Under the pieces are notes generated by a model. The model ran no database searches and had not been told where the DNA came from. It saw nothing but the letters and a program-made list of their open reading frames with translations. A stretch of DNA of 64,000 nucleotides, taken from the NCBI RefSeq assembly GCF_002909235.1, contig NZ_PHQQ01000004.1, positions 1 to 64,000 on the forward strand, given 5' to 3'. A program made the translations under genes and the position numbers. The stretch comes from Arenibacter catalasegens (lineage in GTDB: Bacteria; Bacteroidota; Bacteroidia; Flavobacteriales; Flavobacteriaceae). Of this stretch, positions 18,793 to 27,925 are shown in pieces (the stretch's first letter is position 1; every line of letters begins with the position of its first letter).

Positions 18793-19437
18793 ATGACTTT
18801 AGTAGGTAAAAAATTCCCAAATCTTAGTGTTAATGCAATGAACGATTTGGGCGACACTTTTAAACTGAATGTTTTGGAGGAAGCTCAAAAAAATAACAAG
18901 AAAGTGATCTTGTTTTGGTATCCAAAAGATTTCACTTTTGTTTGTCCAACAGAATTGCACGCTTTTCAAGCGGCTTTGGGCGAATTTGAAAAAAGAAACA
19001 CTTTGGTTATAGGTGCTTCATGTGATACAGCCGAAGTTCATTTTGCATGGTTAAGTACTGCTAAGGATAATGGCGGTATAGAGGGAGTTACTTATCCTAT
19101 TCTTGCCGACAGTAATAGGAACCTAGCATCTACTTTAGGTATTTTGGATATTACCAATGAACAGTATAATGAGGAAACTGGTGTTGTTATGGTTGATGGT
19201 GACAATGTAACTTACCGTGCCACTTATTTAATTGATGAAGAAGGTACAGTTTTCCACGAAGGAGTAAATCATATGCCACTGGGTAGAAATGTAAATGAGT
19301 ATTTACGTTTGATCGATGCCTTTACCCATGTTCAAGAAAAAGGAGAAGTTTGTCCTGCCAACTGGGAAGAAGGTAAAGATGCAATGACTGCGGACAGGAA
19401 TGGTGTTGCCAGTTATTTGTCTGCACACGCAAATTAA
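18793..19437 (+). CDS. ahpC: peroxiredoxin, AhpC-type 2-Cys
   Basis: A 214-residue typical 2-Cys peroxiredoxin that reduces H2O2 and organic peroxides. The peroxidatic Cys lies in FTFVCPTELHAF (near residue 50) and the resolving Cys in GEVCPANW near the C-terminus. Length and motifs fit the AhpC/Prx1 branch. No AhpF is adjacent. Instead a small thioredoxin follows, which is the probable electron donor. A strong terminator follows the stop. Confidence 0.93.
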   Translation: MTLVGKKFPNLSVNAMNDLGDTFKLNVLEEAQKNNKKVILFWYPKDFTFVCPTELHAFQAALGEFEKRNTLVIGASCDTAEVHFAWLSTAKDNGGIEGVTYPILADSNRNLASTLGILDITNEQYNEETGVVMVDGDNVTYRATYLIDEEGTVFHEGVNHMPLGRNVNEYLRLIDAFTHVQEKGEVCPANWEEGKDAMTADRNGVASYLSAHAN

Positions 19438-19455
19438 GAACAGGATACACATATG

Positions 19456-19490
19456 GGAGTCAGTTTTGGAATAAAACTGACTCCTTTTTC
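19456..19490 (+). terminator. intrinsic terminator after ahpC
   Basis: A perfect 12-bp stem, GGAGTCAGTTTT with AAAACTGACTCC and a 5-nt loop, followed by five T. It sits 18 bp after the ahpC stop and would partly separate ahpC from the thioredoxin gene. Confidence 0.88.
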
Positions 19491-19510
19491 ACTAATTAAA
19501 ATAATAAAGT

Positions 19511-19825
19511 ATGCTACTTGAATTGGAAAATGATAATCTTCAAGAGATTATTGATCAAAATAAAAATGTGGTCGTTCAATATTCGGCTTCGTGGTGCGGT
19601 AATTGTAGAATAATGAAGCCCAAGTTTAAAAAAGAAGCCTCCTCAAATGAGAAAATTACTTTTGTTCTTGCAGATGCGGAAAAATTCCCTGAATCCAGAA
19701 AGTTGGCCAATGTGGACAATCTTCCCACTTTCGCCATTTTTAGTGATGGGGAATTTAAGAATCAGGTTCAGACCAATAAATATGATGTTTTAAAAGAATT
19801 GATAAGTGAAATTACCAGTAATTAA
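19511..19825 (+). CDS. thioredoxin family protein with CGNC active site
   Basis: A 104-residue single thioredoxin domain without signal peptide. The active site is ASWCGNCRIMKP (Cys near 28 and 31), with Asn in place of the usual Pro of CGPC, and the cis-Pro is in NLPTFAIF. It probably reduces the neighbouring peroxiredoxins in the cytoplasm. It starts just after the ahpC terminator and overlaps the next gene by 20 bp. Confidence 0.9.
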   Translation: MLLELENDNLQEIIDQNKNVVVQYSASWCGNCRIMKPKFKKEASSNEKITFVLADAEKFPESRKLANVDNLPTFAIFSDGEFKNQVQTNKYDVLKELISEITSN

Positions 19826-20063
19826 ACACCTAACCACCTTCATCGCTGAAAATGATGAGGACTATGTATTGGAAACCATAGAGACATTGGAATCCATAAC
19901 CGAAGTTTCTTCACTAAAAGATGAGGAATTGGATGTAATTGGCGAATTGATTTCCAATTTGTACGGAGCCTTAGAGGTTCAAAAATCCATTAAAGAAGGG
20001 AAGCCCCAAAAAGAGGCTTTAAACGAATTTATGCAGAGGGTTGTTGGCGCTATTGACAAGTAG
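19806..20063 (+). CDS. small DUF6952-type protein linked to thioredoxin
   Basis: An 85-residue acidic, helix-rich protein beginning (V/M)KLPVIKHLTTFI. Translation starts at GTG 19806, inside the thioredoxin gene and in another frame, so the two are translationally coupled. I recognise it as the small conserved flavobacterial protein usually found beside AhpC and thioredoxin (DUF6952); no function is established. It has no Cys, so it is not itself redox-active. A role as partner or regulator of the peroxiredoxin system is inference from context. Confidence 0.75.
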   Translation: MKLPVIKHLTTFIAENDEDYVLETIETLESITEVSSLKDEELDVIGELISNLYGALEVQKSIKEGKPQKEALNEFMQRVVGAIDK

Positions 20064-20091
20064 TTGTAAAAGCCCCCTCTCAACCTGATAG

Positions 20092-20143
20092 TGGTAAATC
20101 CCTCTATTTCTTTGGACAATCCATTGGGTATAGGGATTTGCCA
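20092..20143. repeat. hairpin in the gap before tpx
   Basis: GGTAAATCCCT (20093-20103) pairs with AGGGATTTGCC (20132-20142), with one G-U-type mismatch and an outer T-A pair, around a 28-nt loop. There is no T run after it. It may be an mRNA structure ending the thioredoxin transcript or a small repeat element. Confidence 0.4.
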
Positions 20144-20253
20144 TTAATTCATCTACTAGGTCTAGGCTTTTTATAATCCTACTTTTTTATTTATTATTCC
20201 TTACATATCAATCATATATTTTTTATTTTCACGCAAAATTAAAAAACATAATT

Positions 20254-20760
20254 ATGGCTACTGTAACACTTAAAGGAAACCCAATTAACACTATAGGAAC
20301 ACTCCCTGCCACAGGTACTGAGGCTCCCAGCTTTTCGTTGACCAATAAAGATTTATCTACTAGTACTTTTTCCCAGTACAAAGGAAAAAAAATAGTATTG
20401 AATATTTTCCCAAGTGTTGATACTGGTACATGTGCACAATCTGTTAGACATTTTAATGAGAAGGCGGCGGAATTAGAGAATACTAAAGTTTTATGTGTTT
20501 CCAAGGACCTTCCTTTTGCCCAAAATCGTTTTTGTGGTGCTGAAGGAATAGAAAACGTAGAAATGCTGTCCGATTTTAGGGATGGTAACTTCGGGAAGGC
20601 TTATGGTGTGGAGTTTATTGATGGCCCCCTTAAATCATTGCATTCCAGATCGGTAGTTGTACTTGACGAAATTGGAAAAGTAATTTATACGGAACAAGTT
20701 GCGGAAACTGTTGACGAACCTAATTATGAGGCAGCATTAGAAGCTTTGATAGATGCCTAA
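20254..20760 (+). CDS. tpx: thiol peroxidase
   Basis: A 168-residue atypical 2-Cys peroxiredoxin of the Tpx branch, reducing peroxides with electrons from thioredoxin. The peroxidatic Cys is in PSVDTGTCAQSVRHFN (near 61) and the resolving Cys in LPFAQNRFCGAEG (near 95), the spacing typical of Tpx. The N-terminus (VTLKGNPINT) is also family-typical. It is the second peroxidase within 2 kb, and the dgkA start lies inside its last codons. Confidence 0.95.
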   Translation: MATVTLKGNPINTIGTLPATGTEAPSFSLTNKDLSTSTFSQYKGKKIVLNIFPSVDTGTCAQSVRHFNEKAAELENTKVLCVSKDLPFAQNRFCGAEGIENVEMLSDFRDGNFGKAYGVEFIDGPLKSLHSRSVVVLDEIGKVIYTEQVAETVDEPNYEAALEALIDA

Positions 20761-21118
20761 GGAAAGCTTCTTGGTGAATCGCATTAAAAGTGTTGGTTTT
20801 GCTTTTAGGGGAGCATTGCTCTTACTAAAAACAGAGTCCAGTATCAAGATTCAGGTTTTTATCACTATTGTGATGACGGCAGCGGGGTTTTATTTCGAAA
20901 TTTCCAACACAGAATGGATTCTTCAAATTTTAGCAATAGGATTGGTTTTAGGGATAGAAGGCCTTAACACTGCCATTGAGAAAATGGCCGATTTTGTTCA
21001 GCCCGAATATGATCAGAAGATTGGATTCATAAAAGATATTTCAGCAGGTGCGGTTATGTTGGTGTCCATTGCAGCCTCCATTATTGGCCTAATCATATAC
21101 CTTCCAAAGCTTATTTGA
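20753..21118 (+). CDS. dgkA: diacylglycerol/undecaprenol kinase family protein
   Basis: A 121-residue inner-membrane kinase with three hydrophobic helices. The signature EGLNTAIEKMADF (about 73-85) carries the catalytic Glu and the Asn-Thr-Ala-Ile-Glu metal site. It recycles diacylglycerol, or in many bacteria phosphorylates undecaprenol for cell wall lipid carrier supply. Its ATG lies 8 bp inside tpx, so translation is coupled. The specific lipid substrate cannot be told from sequence. Confidence 0.9.
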   Translation: MPKESFLVNRIKSVGFAFRGALLLLKTESSIKIQVFITIVMTAAGFYFEISNTEWILQILAIGLVLGIEGLNTAIEKMADFVQPEYDQKIGFIKDISAGAVMLVSIAASIIGLIIYLPKLI

Positions 21119-21210
21119 TATATATTAGTAATAGCACTTAATATATTAGGTTAAGGCGCGGTTTCCTTAAAATGAGATATCAAAGGGAAAAGTTCGGATG
21201 AGTTCATAAG

Positions 21211-21218
21211 TAAATTTG
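21211..21218 (+). promoter_or_regulatory. candidate -7 box of the ftsK transcript
   Basis: TAAATTTG matches TAnnTTTG 28 bp before the ftsK ATG, in the 128-bp gap after dgkA. No clear TTG was found at the -33 position, so support is partial. Confidence 0.4.
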
Positions 21219-21246
21219 TAATTTAGCCTCCAGAATTGAATATTTA

Positions 21247-23625
21247 ATGGCAAAAAAGGTAAGAAAACCCAAGTCAACACCCAATAAAAAAGGCTTTTCC
21301 TTAAAATTATCGCAACAGAACAAAATTATTTTTGGGGGGTTGTTAATGCTTTTAAGTATAGCCTTATTCTTTTCTTTTGTCTCCTTTTATTTTACATGGC
21401 AGGACGATCAGAGCTTGCTATCCGAATTTTCGAACAGAAATGAACAGGCAAGAAATTTATTGAACAAATTTGGAGCCAATGTAAGTCATTTCGTGTTATA
21501 TAAAGGATTTGGTGTATCCTCTGTCATATTTACTTTTCTTCTATTTATTACAGGGCTTTATATGTTTTTGAGTTTGCAAAAACAAGGGCTACTCCGGAAA
21601 TGGATATGGGGGTTGGTATTTATAATCTGGTTTTCCGTTGCCCTAGGCTTTTTTGCCGCAGGGAAACCACTTTTAGGTGGTATGGTTGGCTATGAAATGA
21701 ACGATTTTCTTCAAGATTATGGAGGAAAAGTTGGTGTCTTCCTACTATTGCTTTTCGGTTTGATCGTTGTTTTGGTAAGGTTGTTTCAATTTTCCCCTGA
21801 TAAAGCAGTTGCCTATATAAACGACAAGGGAAAATCTTTGGCATCGGAGTTCAAGAATGGTAAAACCACTAAGGTTACCAGTGACCGGGAGAACGATATT
21901 TTATACACGGAAGAAAAGGTGGAAACCCCTATTATAATAGATACTTATACCCATAAAAAAGATATTCCTGTTCTAACAAAAGAGGAGGAAGAGAAGGAAT
22001 TTGAAGTTCAGGTGGGTCCCGAAGAGGAGACTATTGCCATGGAGGTTGAGAAAATCAAAGAGGAAAAAGAAGAGTCCGATAATATTTCGGATAAACTTGT
22101 GGAAGATTTTGGAGAATTTGATCCTACCTTGGAATTGGGTAATTTTAAATTTCCCCCATTAGACCTTTTAGATCAGCATGGGGCCACAGGTGGTATTACT
22201 ATAAACCAGGAGGAACTCGAAGAGAACAAGAATAAAATTGTAGAGACCCTAAAGAATTATAAAATTGGTATTGCCCAAATTAAAGCTACTATAGGCCCCA
22301 CAGTTACCTTATATGAAATTGTTCCTGATGCTGGGGTGCGAATTTCAAAAATAAAAAATCTTGAGGATGATATTGCTTTGTCCCTTGCGGCCTTAGGCAT
22401 ACGTATTATTGCTCCTATTCCTGGTAAGGGTACCATTGGTATCGAAGTCCCGAATAAGAACGCTACAATTGTTTCCATGCGTTCCGTAATAGCCTCGAGC
22501 AAATTTCAAAAAGCAGAAATGCAATTGCCCATTGCTTTTGGTAAGACTATTAGCAATGAAACCTTTGTGGTAGACTTGGCGAAAATGCCCCACTTGTTAA
22601 TGGCAGGTGCTACGGGACAGGGTAAATCTGTTGGATTAAATGCAGTATTGACATCCCTGTTGTATAAAAAGCATCCGGCAGAGGTTAAGTTTGTACTAAT
22701 AGATCCCAAAAAAGTAGAACTTACACTGTTCAATAAAATAGAAAGGCATTATTTGGCCAAATTGCCAGATTCGGAGGAGGCTATTATCACCGATAATGCC
22801 AAGGTAATCAACACTTTGAATTCTCTTTGTATTGAGATGGACAACCGTTACGAGTTGTTAAAGCTGGCCATGGTGAGGAATATTAAGGAGTACAATACGA
22901 AGTTTAAATCGAGAAAATTGAACCCTAACGATGGGCACATGTTCTTGCCATATATTGTTTTGGTTATTGATGAGTTTGCCGATTTAATTATGACCGCTGG
23001 GAAGGAAGTAGAAACACCAATTGCCAGATTGGCACAATTAGCCAGGGCTATTGGTATCCACCTGATTATTGCCACTCAACGGCCATCGGTCAACGTAATT
23101 ACGGGGATTATTAAGGCCAATTTCCCCGCCAGGATTGCTTTTAGGGTTACTTCTAAAATAGATTCAAGGACCATTTTAGACGCCCAGGGTGCTGATCAAT
23201 TAATTGGACGGGGTGATATGCTTTTTACCCAGGGCAATGAGGTTACTCGGATTCAATGTGCCTTTGTGGATACTCCTGAAGTTGCCAAGATAACAGAATT
23301 CATTGGTTCACAGAGAGCTTATCCAGATGCGCACTTACTTCCAGAATATGTAGGAAACGATGATTCTGGCACAAGTATTGATTACAATATCTCTGACCGT
23401 GATGCTATGTTTAGGGAAGCGGCAGAAGTAATAGTTATTGCACAACAAGGTTCGGCCTCATTAATACAACGAAAGTTGAAATTAGGGTACAATAGGGCCG
23501 GGAGAATTGTGGACCAATTGGAAGCTGCGGGTATTGTTGGACCGTTTGAAGGTAGTAAAGCCCGTCAGGTTCTTGTGCCGGATATTTATGCCTTAGATCA
23601 ACTCTTGAGCAATGAAAGCAAGTAG
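21247..23625 (+). CDS. ftsK: DNA translocase FtsK
   Basis: A septal DNA pump that clears and aligns chromosome termini at division. The 792 residues hold an N-terminal membrane domain with about four helices (about 25-190), a short acidic linker (about 200-300), and the alpha/beta motor with Walker A GATGQGKS near 455 and Walker B VLVIDEFAD near 574. The C-terminal gamma winged-helix domain (QQGSASLIQRKLKLGYNRAG) reads the chromosome polarity sequences. The short linker is usual for this phylum. lolA and the LptF/LptG gene follow closely. Confidence 0.96.
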   Translation: MAKKVRKPKSTPNKKGFSLKLSQQNKIIFGGLLMLLSIALFFSFVSFYFTWQDDQSLLSEFSNRNEQARNLLNKFGANVSHFVLYKGFGVSSVIFTFLLFITGLYMFLSLQKQGLLRKWIWGLVFIIWFSVALGFFAAGKPLLGGMVGYEMNDFLQDYGGKVGVFLLLLFGLIVVLVRLFQFSPDKAVAYINDKGKSLASEFKNGKTTKVTSDRENDILYTEEKVETPIIIDTYTHKKDIPVLTKEEEEKEFEVQVGPEEETIAMEVEKIKEEKEESDNISDKLVEDFGEFDPTLELGNFKFPPLDLLDQHGATGGITINQEELEENKNKIVETLKNYKIGIAQIKATIGPTVTLYEIVPDAGVRISKIKNLEDDIALSLAALGIRIIAPIPGKGTIGIEVPNKNATIVSMRSVIASSKFQKAEMQLPIAFGKTISNETFVVDLAKMPHLLMAGATGQGKSVGLNAVLTSLLYKKHPAEVKFVLIDPKKVELTLFNKIERHYLAKLPDSEEAIITDNAKVINTLNSLCIEMDNRYELLKLAMVRNIKEYNTKFKSRKLNPNDGHMFLPYIVLVIDEFADLIMTAGKEVETPIARLAQLARAIGIHLIIATQRPSVNVITGIIKANFPARIAFRVTSKIDSRTILDAQGADQLIGRGDMLFTQGNEVTRIQCAFVDTPEVAKITEFIGSQRAYPDAHLLPEYVGNDDSGTSIDYNISDRDAMFREAAEVIVIAQQGSASLIQRKLKLGYNRAGRIVDQLEAAGIVGPFEGSKARQVLVPDIYALDQLLSNESK

Positions 23626-23656
23626 GTAGCACTTTTAAAATTTTAAAAAAAAGAGA

Positions 23657-24301
23657 ATGAAACTTAAATTATCTATTATATTATTGGTGTTATCAACTTC
23701 AATTTCTTGGTCGCAAAATTCAGGGAAGGCCAAAGCGTTGTTGGATGAAGTTTATAACAAAGTAAAAAGTTATGACAATATTTTTGTAGACTTTAAATAT
23801 AGCCTCAATAATGAGGAGGCCAATATAAATACGGAAACACGGGGAGATGTTACCATGCAGGGAGAAAAATATTTATTTAATTATTTAGGCTCCAAACAAT
23901 TATATGATGGTAAAAAAGTATATACCGTTGTTCCGGAAAATGAAGAGGTCACAATTGAAGAAAAACTGGATGATGAAAACACTATCACCCCTTCTAAAAT
24001 GCTAACTTTCTATAAACAAGGTCACAATTATGATTGGGATATTTTGCAAAATATACAGGGAAGGAAAATCCAGTTTGTAAAATTGACCCCTATAGATACC
24101 AATTCCGAAATCAAATCCATTCTGTTGGGGATAGATGTAGAGACCAAACACATAAATAAGCTTATTGAAACTGGGAAGAATGGTACCAAAACCACCATTA
24201 CTGTTAATTCTTTTAAAATAGACCAGCCTTTGTCCAAAACCTTATTTACTTTTGATGAAAATAAGTATAAGAATGATGGGTACTACATCATAAGAAACTA
24301 G
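23657..24301 (+). CDS. lolA: outer-membrane lipoprotein carrier protein LolA
   Basis: A 214-residue periplasmic chaperone that shuttles lipoproteins from LolCDE to the outer membrane. It has a cleavable signal peptide (about 1-19, ending SWSQ) and the LolA fold, with the early VDFKYSL strand, TRGDVTMQGEKYLF and the GKKVYTVVPENEEV strand. Placement directly after ftsK is the common flavobacterial order. It ends 4 bp before the next start, so the two are co-transcribed. Confidence 0.9.
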   Translation: MKLKLSIILLVLSTSISWSQNSGKAKALLDEVYNKVKSYDNIFVDFKYSLNNEEANINTETRGDVTMQGEKYLFNYLGSKQLYDGKKVYTVVPENEEVTIEEKLDDENTITPSKMLTFYKQGHNYDWDILQNIQGRKIQFVKLTPIDTNSEIKSILLGIDVETKHINKLIETGKNGTKTTITVNSFKIDQPLSKTLFTFDENKYKNDGYYIIRN

Positions 24302-24305
24302 TCCA

Positions 24306-25790
24306 TTGAGAATTCTAGACCGATATATTTTATCGAGGTTCCTCTTTAATTTTTTCAGTTCGTTTGTGATACTGATGTTTATCTTCGTATTCCAAACGAT
24401 CTGGCTGTTTATTGATGATTTTGCAGGTAAGGGGTTGGATATTTTTATAATCGGAAAATTCTTGTTTTACCTTATGCCCAACCTAATGGAGCGGGTAATT
24501 CCATTAACTGTACTACTTTCATCTATCCTTACCTTCGGTTCCTTCGCGGAAAATTATGAATTTGCGGCCATGAAGGCCTCTGGAATTTCTTTGCAAAGGG
24601 CAATGCTACCACTTATTGTTTTTGTCACCTTTTTAGGAGGGGTAACGTTCTATTTTGCCAATAACATAATACCAATTTCGGAACAAAAAATATATAACTT
24701 AAGGAGGAATATTGCCAAGGTGAAACCAGCTGCCATTATTTCGGAAGGTGTTTTTAGTGATTTGGAAGGTACGGAGATGAATATGAAGGTAGACCGTAAA
24801 TATGGTAAAAACGATCGGTTCTTGGAAAATGTAATTATTCATGAAAAGTCTAAAATAAAGGTCAATACTACCGTAATCAAAGCTAAAACAGGAGAACTTA
24901 TAAGTAGTGAGAAATCGGACATTTTACAATTGGTATTGAAAGACGGGAATTACTATTCTGAAATGCCTACCAAAAACAATAAGGAAAAGAAGAAAAATCC
25001 TTTTACCAAAGCCAATTTTAAAACTTATACCATAAACAAGGATCTTTCGGATTTGGCAGATGTTGATTTGGATGAGGAGCGGGATATAAGTACGGATAAG
25101 ATGAAGAATATTTCTCGCTTATCCAAGGACATAGATTCCCTAAAGGGGGACAACGTAAAATTGGTGACCGCCTTTTCCAAGAATATTGTTGGCAGAATGG
25201 GAGCTTTCGTGCCTCTTAAAAAACCCGATTCCTTATCCCAAATTATAATTGATAAAAATAAGAAGGAAAGGGATTCGTTGGGGACCAAATTATCCACCGA
25301 TAACTTAGTAGCACTTTTCCCTACGTGGCACCAATCGCAAATTGTAAATTCCGCTAAAAGTTCCATTTCCAATATTATCACAAGTATACAGGGAAAGAAA
25401 AATGAACTTCAAATCAAGTATAAGATTTACCGCCTACATATTTTATCCCTGCATAAAAAATACGCATTGGCCCTGTCCTGTATTATCTTATTCTTTGTTG
25501 GTGCGCCACTTGGTGCCATAATCAGAAAAGGAGGTTTGGGGTTACCTATGGTAATCGCTATTGTTTTATTTCTTACGTACTATTTTATAGGTGTATTTGC
25601 CGGTAATTATGCGAAGGAAGGGAATATTAATCCAATAATAGGCGCATGGCTTTCTACGTTTATAATGTTACCTTTAGGTGTGTTTTTAACTAACCGTGCA
25701 ACGGCGGACAAAGGTTTAATGTCTTTTGGAAGTATTTTGGATTATTTTAAAGGCATATTTAAGAAAAAAGATAAAATTGCTGCAACATGA
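24306..25790 (+). CDS. LptF/LptG family permease (YjgP/YjgQ)
   Basis: A 494-residue inner-membrane subunit of the LPS export ABC transporter (LptB2FG). It has six helices in two groups of three, around a periplasmic beta-jellyroll of about 250 residues that is longer than in E. coli. The N-terminus MRILDRYILSRF is the family hallmark and is read from a TTG start at 24306; no other start would keep it. It follows lolA by 4 bp and overlaps ribBA by ATGA, so translation is coupled. LptF and LptG cannot be told apart here. Confidence 0.9.
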   Translation: MRILDRYILSRFLFNFFSSFVILMFIFVFQTIWLFIDDFAGKGLDIFIIGKFLFYLMPNLMERVIPLTVLLSSILTFGSFAENYEFAAMKASGISLQRAMLPLIVFVTFLGGVTFYFANNIIPISEQKIYNLRRNIAKVKPAAIISEGVFSDLEGTEMNMKVDRKYGKNDRFLENVIIHEKSKIKVNTTVIKAKTGELISSEKSDILQLVLKDGNYYSEMPTKNNKEKKKNPFTKANFKTYTINKDLSDLADVDLDEERDISTDKMKNISRLSKDIDSLKGDNVKLVTAFSKNIVGRMGAFVPLKKPDSLSQIIIDKNKKERDSLGTKLSTDNLVALFPTWHQSQIVNSAKSSISNIITSIQGKKNELQIKYKIYRLHILSLHKKYALALSCIILFFVGAPLGAIIRKGGLGLPMVIAIVLFLTYYFIGVFAGNYAKEGNINPIIGAWLSTFIMLPLGVFLTNRATADKGLMSFGSILDYFKGIFKKKDKIAAT

Positions 25791-26929
25791 CAACAAAAGT
25801 TAGCAAGACTATTACGTTAAATACCATTGAAGAGGCTATTGAGGATATTAGACAAGGCAAGGTAATTATTGTAGTGGATGATGAGAATAGGGAAAATGAA
25901 GGGGATTTTTTGGCAGCTGCAGAATTGGCCACTCCTGAATTGATCAATTTTATGGCCACCCATGGCAGGGGACTTATCTGCGCTCCACTTACCGAAGGTA
26001 GATGTAAGCAACTTGGTTTGCACATGATGGTCCACAATAATACGGATCCTATGGAAACCGCTTTTACCGTTTCTGTAGATTTAAGGGGCAATGGAGTAAC
26101 CACTGGTATTTCTGCAGCAGATCGTGCAAGTACCGTTAAGGCTTTGACCGATGAAGGTATCAAGGCATATGATTTGGGAAGGCCTGGGCATATATTTCCG
26201 TTGGTAGCCAAGGAAGGTGGTGTATTAAGAAGAACGGGGCATACAGAGGCCGCTATTGATTTTGCCCGTTTAGCTGGACTGAAACCAGCTGGGGTTATCG
26301 TTGAAATTATGAACGAAGATGGCTCTATGGCTAGATTACCACAATTGGTAAAAGTAGCCAAGACATTTGATCTTAAAATTGTTTCCATCGAAGCCTTGAT
26401 TGCCTATCGTATGGAGCACGACAGTCTAATTCGTAAAAAGGAAGATTTTAATATTGTAACCAGATTCGGCGATTTTAGATTGCGGGCCTATCAGCAGACC
26501 ACGAATAATCAAGTTCATATTGCTTTGACCAAGGGTACCTGGAATAAAAACGAAAAAGTTCTTACCCGTATTAATTCAACCTTAATAAATAATGATATTT
26601 TAGGTACGTTAACGAACAATCCCGATAAAAAATTGGAGGATATGTTCAATGCGATCAATGAGGAGGGTAAAGGTGCATTTGTATTTATAAATCAAGAAAC
26701 CGAATCTTTGAATTTACTGGGAAGATTGGGCGAATTGAAGGAGTTGCAAAAGAAGGGCATATTCAAAGCACCAAAAGTGGATATGGATGCTAAAGATTTT
26801 GGAGTAGGCGCACAAATTTTACACGATTTGGATATTGCCAAAATAAGGCTTTTGTCTAATTCTACCCAAACTAAAAGAGTGGGTATTGTAGGGTACGGGC
26901 TCGAAATCGTTGAATATGTAACCTATTAA
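25787..26929 (+). CDS. ribB: RibBA-type fusion with a degenerate GTP cyclohydrolase II half
   Basis: The N-terminal half (about 1-205) is a complete 3,4-dihydroxy-2-butanone 4-phosphate synthase, with VVDDENRENEGDF, THGRGLICAPL and the catalytic HTEAAIDFARLAGL. The C-terminal half (about 206-380) has the GTP cyclohydrolase II fold order but contains no Cys at all. The Zn-binding HSECLTGD and RCDCG motifs are replaced by INSTLINNDILG and TNNPDKK, and EGRGIGL is also lost. That half should therefore be inactive as cyclohydrolase and may be structural. A working RibA is expected elsewhere. Start and LptF/LptG stop overlap by 4 bp. Confidence 0.92.
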   Translation: MTTKVSKTITLNTIEEAIEDIRQGKVIIVVDDENRENEGDFLAAAELATPELINFMATHGRGLICAPLTEGRCKQLGLHMMVHNNTDPMETAFTVSVDLRGNGVTTGISAADRASTVKALTDEGIKAYDLGRPGHIFPLVAKEGGVLRRTGHTEAAIDFARLAGLKPAGVIVEIMNEDGSMARLPQLVKVAKTFDLKIVSIEALIAYRMEHDSLIRKKEDFNIVTRFGDFRLRAYQQTTNNQVHIALTKGTWNKNEKVLTRINSTLINNDILGTLTNNPDKKLEDMFNAINEEGKGAFVFINQETESLNLLGRLGELKELQKKGIFKAPKVDMDAKDFGVGAQILHDLDIAKIRLLSNSTQTKRVGIVGYGLEIVEYVTY

Positions 26930-26950
26930 CCACAACGCTTAATTCTTAAA

Positions 26951-26987
26951 ATAAAATGCCGAAGAACATTGTTCTTCGGCATTTTAT
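26951..26987. terminator. bidirectional terminator between ribBA and the DUF1080 gene
   Basis: A perfect 17-bp stem whose core is ATGCCGAAGAAC / GTTCTTCGGCAT, with a 3-nt ATT loop and flanking A/T tails for both strands. It lies between convergent genes. Confidence 0.9.
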
Positions 26988-27009
26988 TTTAGCCCAAAGT
27001 AGCTTGTAA

Positions 27010-27798
27010 TTACAATGGTCTTACCCAGATATTCCTGAACTGTGTTTTGTTGCCGTGGTCCTGTAGTGAAAGTACATCGTCACCATGGGCAGATGGGTAG
27101 TCGTGCAAACCAATATAATAGGTGTTTCCACTAATTGCAACATTATTTTGTACTAGAACACCGTTGTGAAGCACGGTAATCTTCGCCTTGGCATCTAAAC
27201 GGCCATCTTTTTTAAATCTAGGAGCCGTATAAATTACATCATACGTGTTCCATTCCAACGGACTGCGCATGGCATTGACCAATGGTGCATGGTCTTTATA
27301 AATACTGCCGGCCTGTCCGTTTCTATAGGTACGGTTATCGTATGAATCCAATATTTGAAGTTCATACCTGTCTTGCAAAAATAATCCGCTATTGCCCCTA
27401 CCCTGGCTTGAACCTTCCACTTCATCCGGAGCACTAAATTCTATGTGTATCTGACAGTCACCAAATTTCATTTTTGTGCTTATACCCCCAGAACCAGGAA
27501 CTACTTCCATATGGTTGTTGTCCACAATTTTCCAAGGCGCAGGTTGTGTACTGTCTTTTTGCTTAACCCATTGGTCCAAGTTGGTGCCATCAAATAAAAT
27601 TATAGCATCTGAAGGGGCGTCTCCCAAGATTTTAGCAGGTGTTACTATGCCTACTTCGGGCTCCCATATTTCAGTCATAGCCGCCTTCATGGGCATAGGC
27701 GATACTTCAGGTGGAGTACTAATATGCTTATTTTGTGCTCCTATTTGAAAGGAAAAAGCAATAGAAAATAAGCACAGGGAAATAGTCTTGGAATTCAT
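27010..27798 (-). CDS. DUF1080 (3-keto-disaccharide hydrolase-type) secreted protein
   Basis: A 262-residue secreted protein with signal peptide (about 1-21, ending GAQN) and a DUF1080 concanavalin-like beta-sandwich (about 65-262). Typical motifs are IILFDGTNLDQWV, GDCQIHIEFSAP, GRGNSGLFLQDRYELQILDSY and the final QFRNIWVRPL. Members of this family bind carbohydrate, and some hydrolyse 3-keto-disaccharides or other glycosides. It is the last gene of the polysaccharide locus, 127 bp after the regulator. Whether it works on the same glycan is not shown. Confidence 0.85.
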   Translation of the reverse strand: MNSKTISLCLFSIAFSFQIGAQNKHISTPPEVSPMPMKAAMTEIWEPEVGIVTPAKILGDAPSDAIILFDGTNLDQWVKQKDSTQPAPWKIVDNNHMEVVPGSGGISTKMKFGDCQIHIEFSAPDEVEGSSQGRGNSGLFLQDRYELQILDSYDNRTYRNGQAGSIYKDHAPLVNAMRSPLEWNTYDVIYTAPRFKKDGRLDAKAKITVLHNGVLVQNNVAISGNTYYIGLHDYPSAHGDDVLSLQDHGNKTQFRNIWVRPL

Positions 27799-27925
27799 GT
27801 CATAAATGGGTTTAAATGTGAATTTTATTGATTTTTAAATATAGTTATATTACTTAAACTTTTCCTAGAGTTTAGATAGGTTTCCGTTACTAATTGAAAT
27901 TATTTAGTAATCTTGGTTAATAAGT

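Noticed and set aside
25759-26388. 209-codon minus-strand frame
   Set aside because: It lies opposite the RibB half of ribBA, has low-complexity Ser/Ala/Pro content, and the plus-strand gene is certain.
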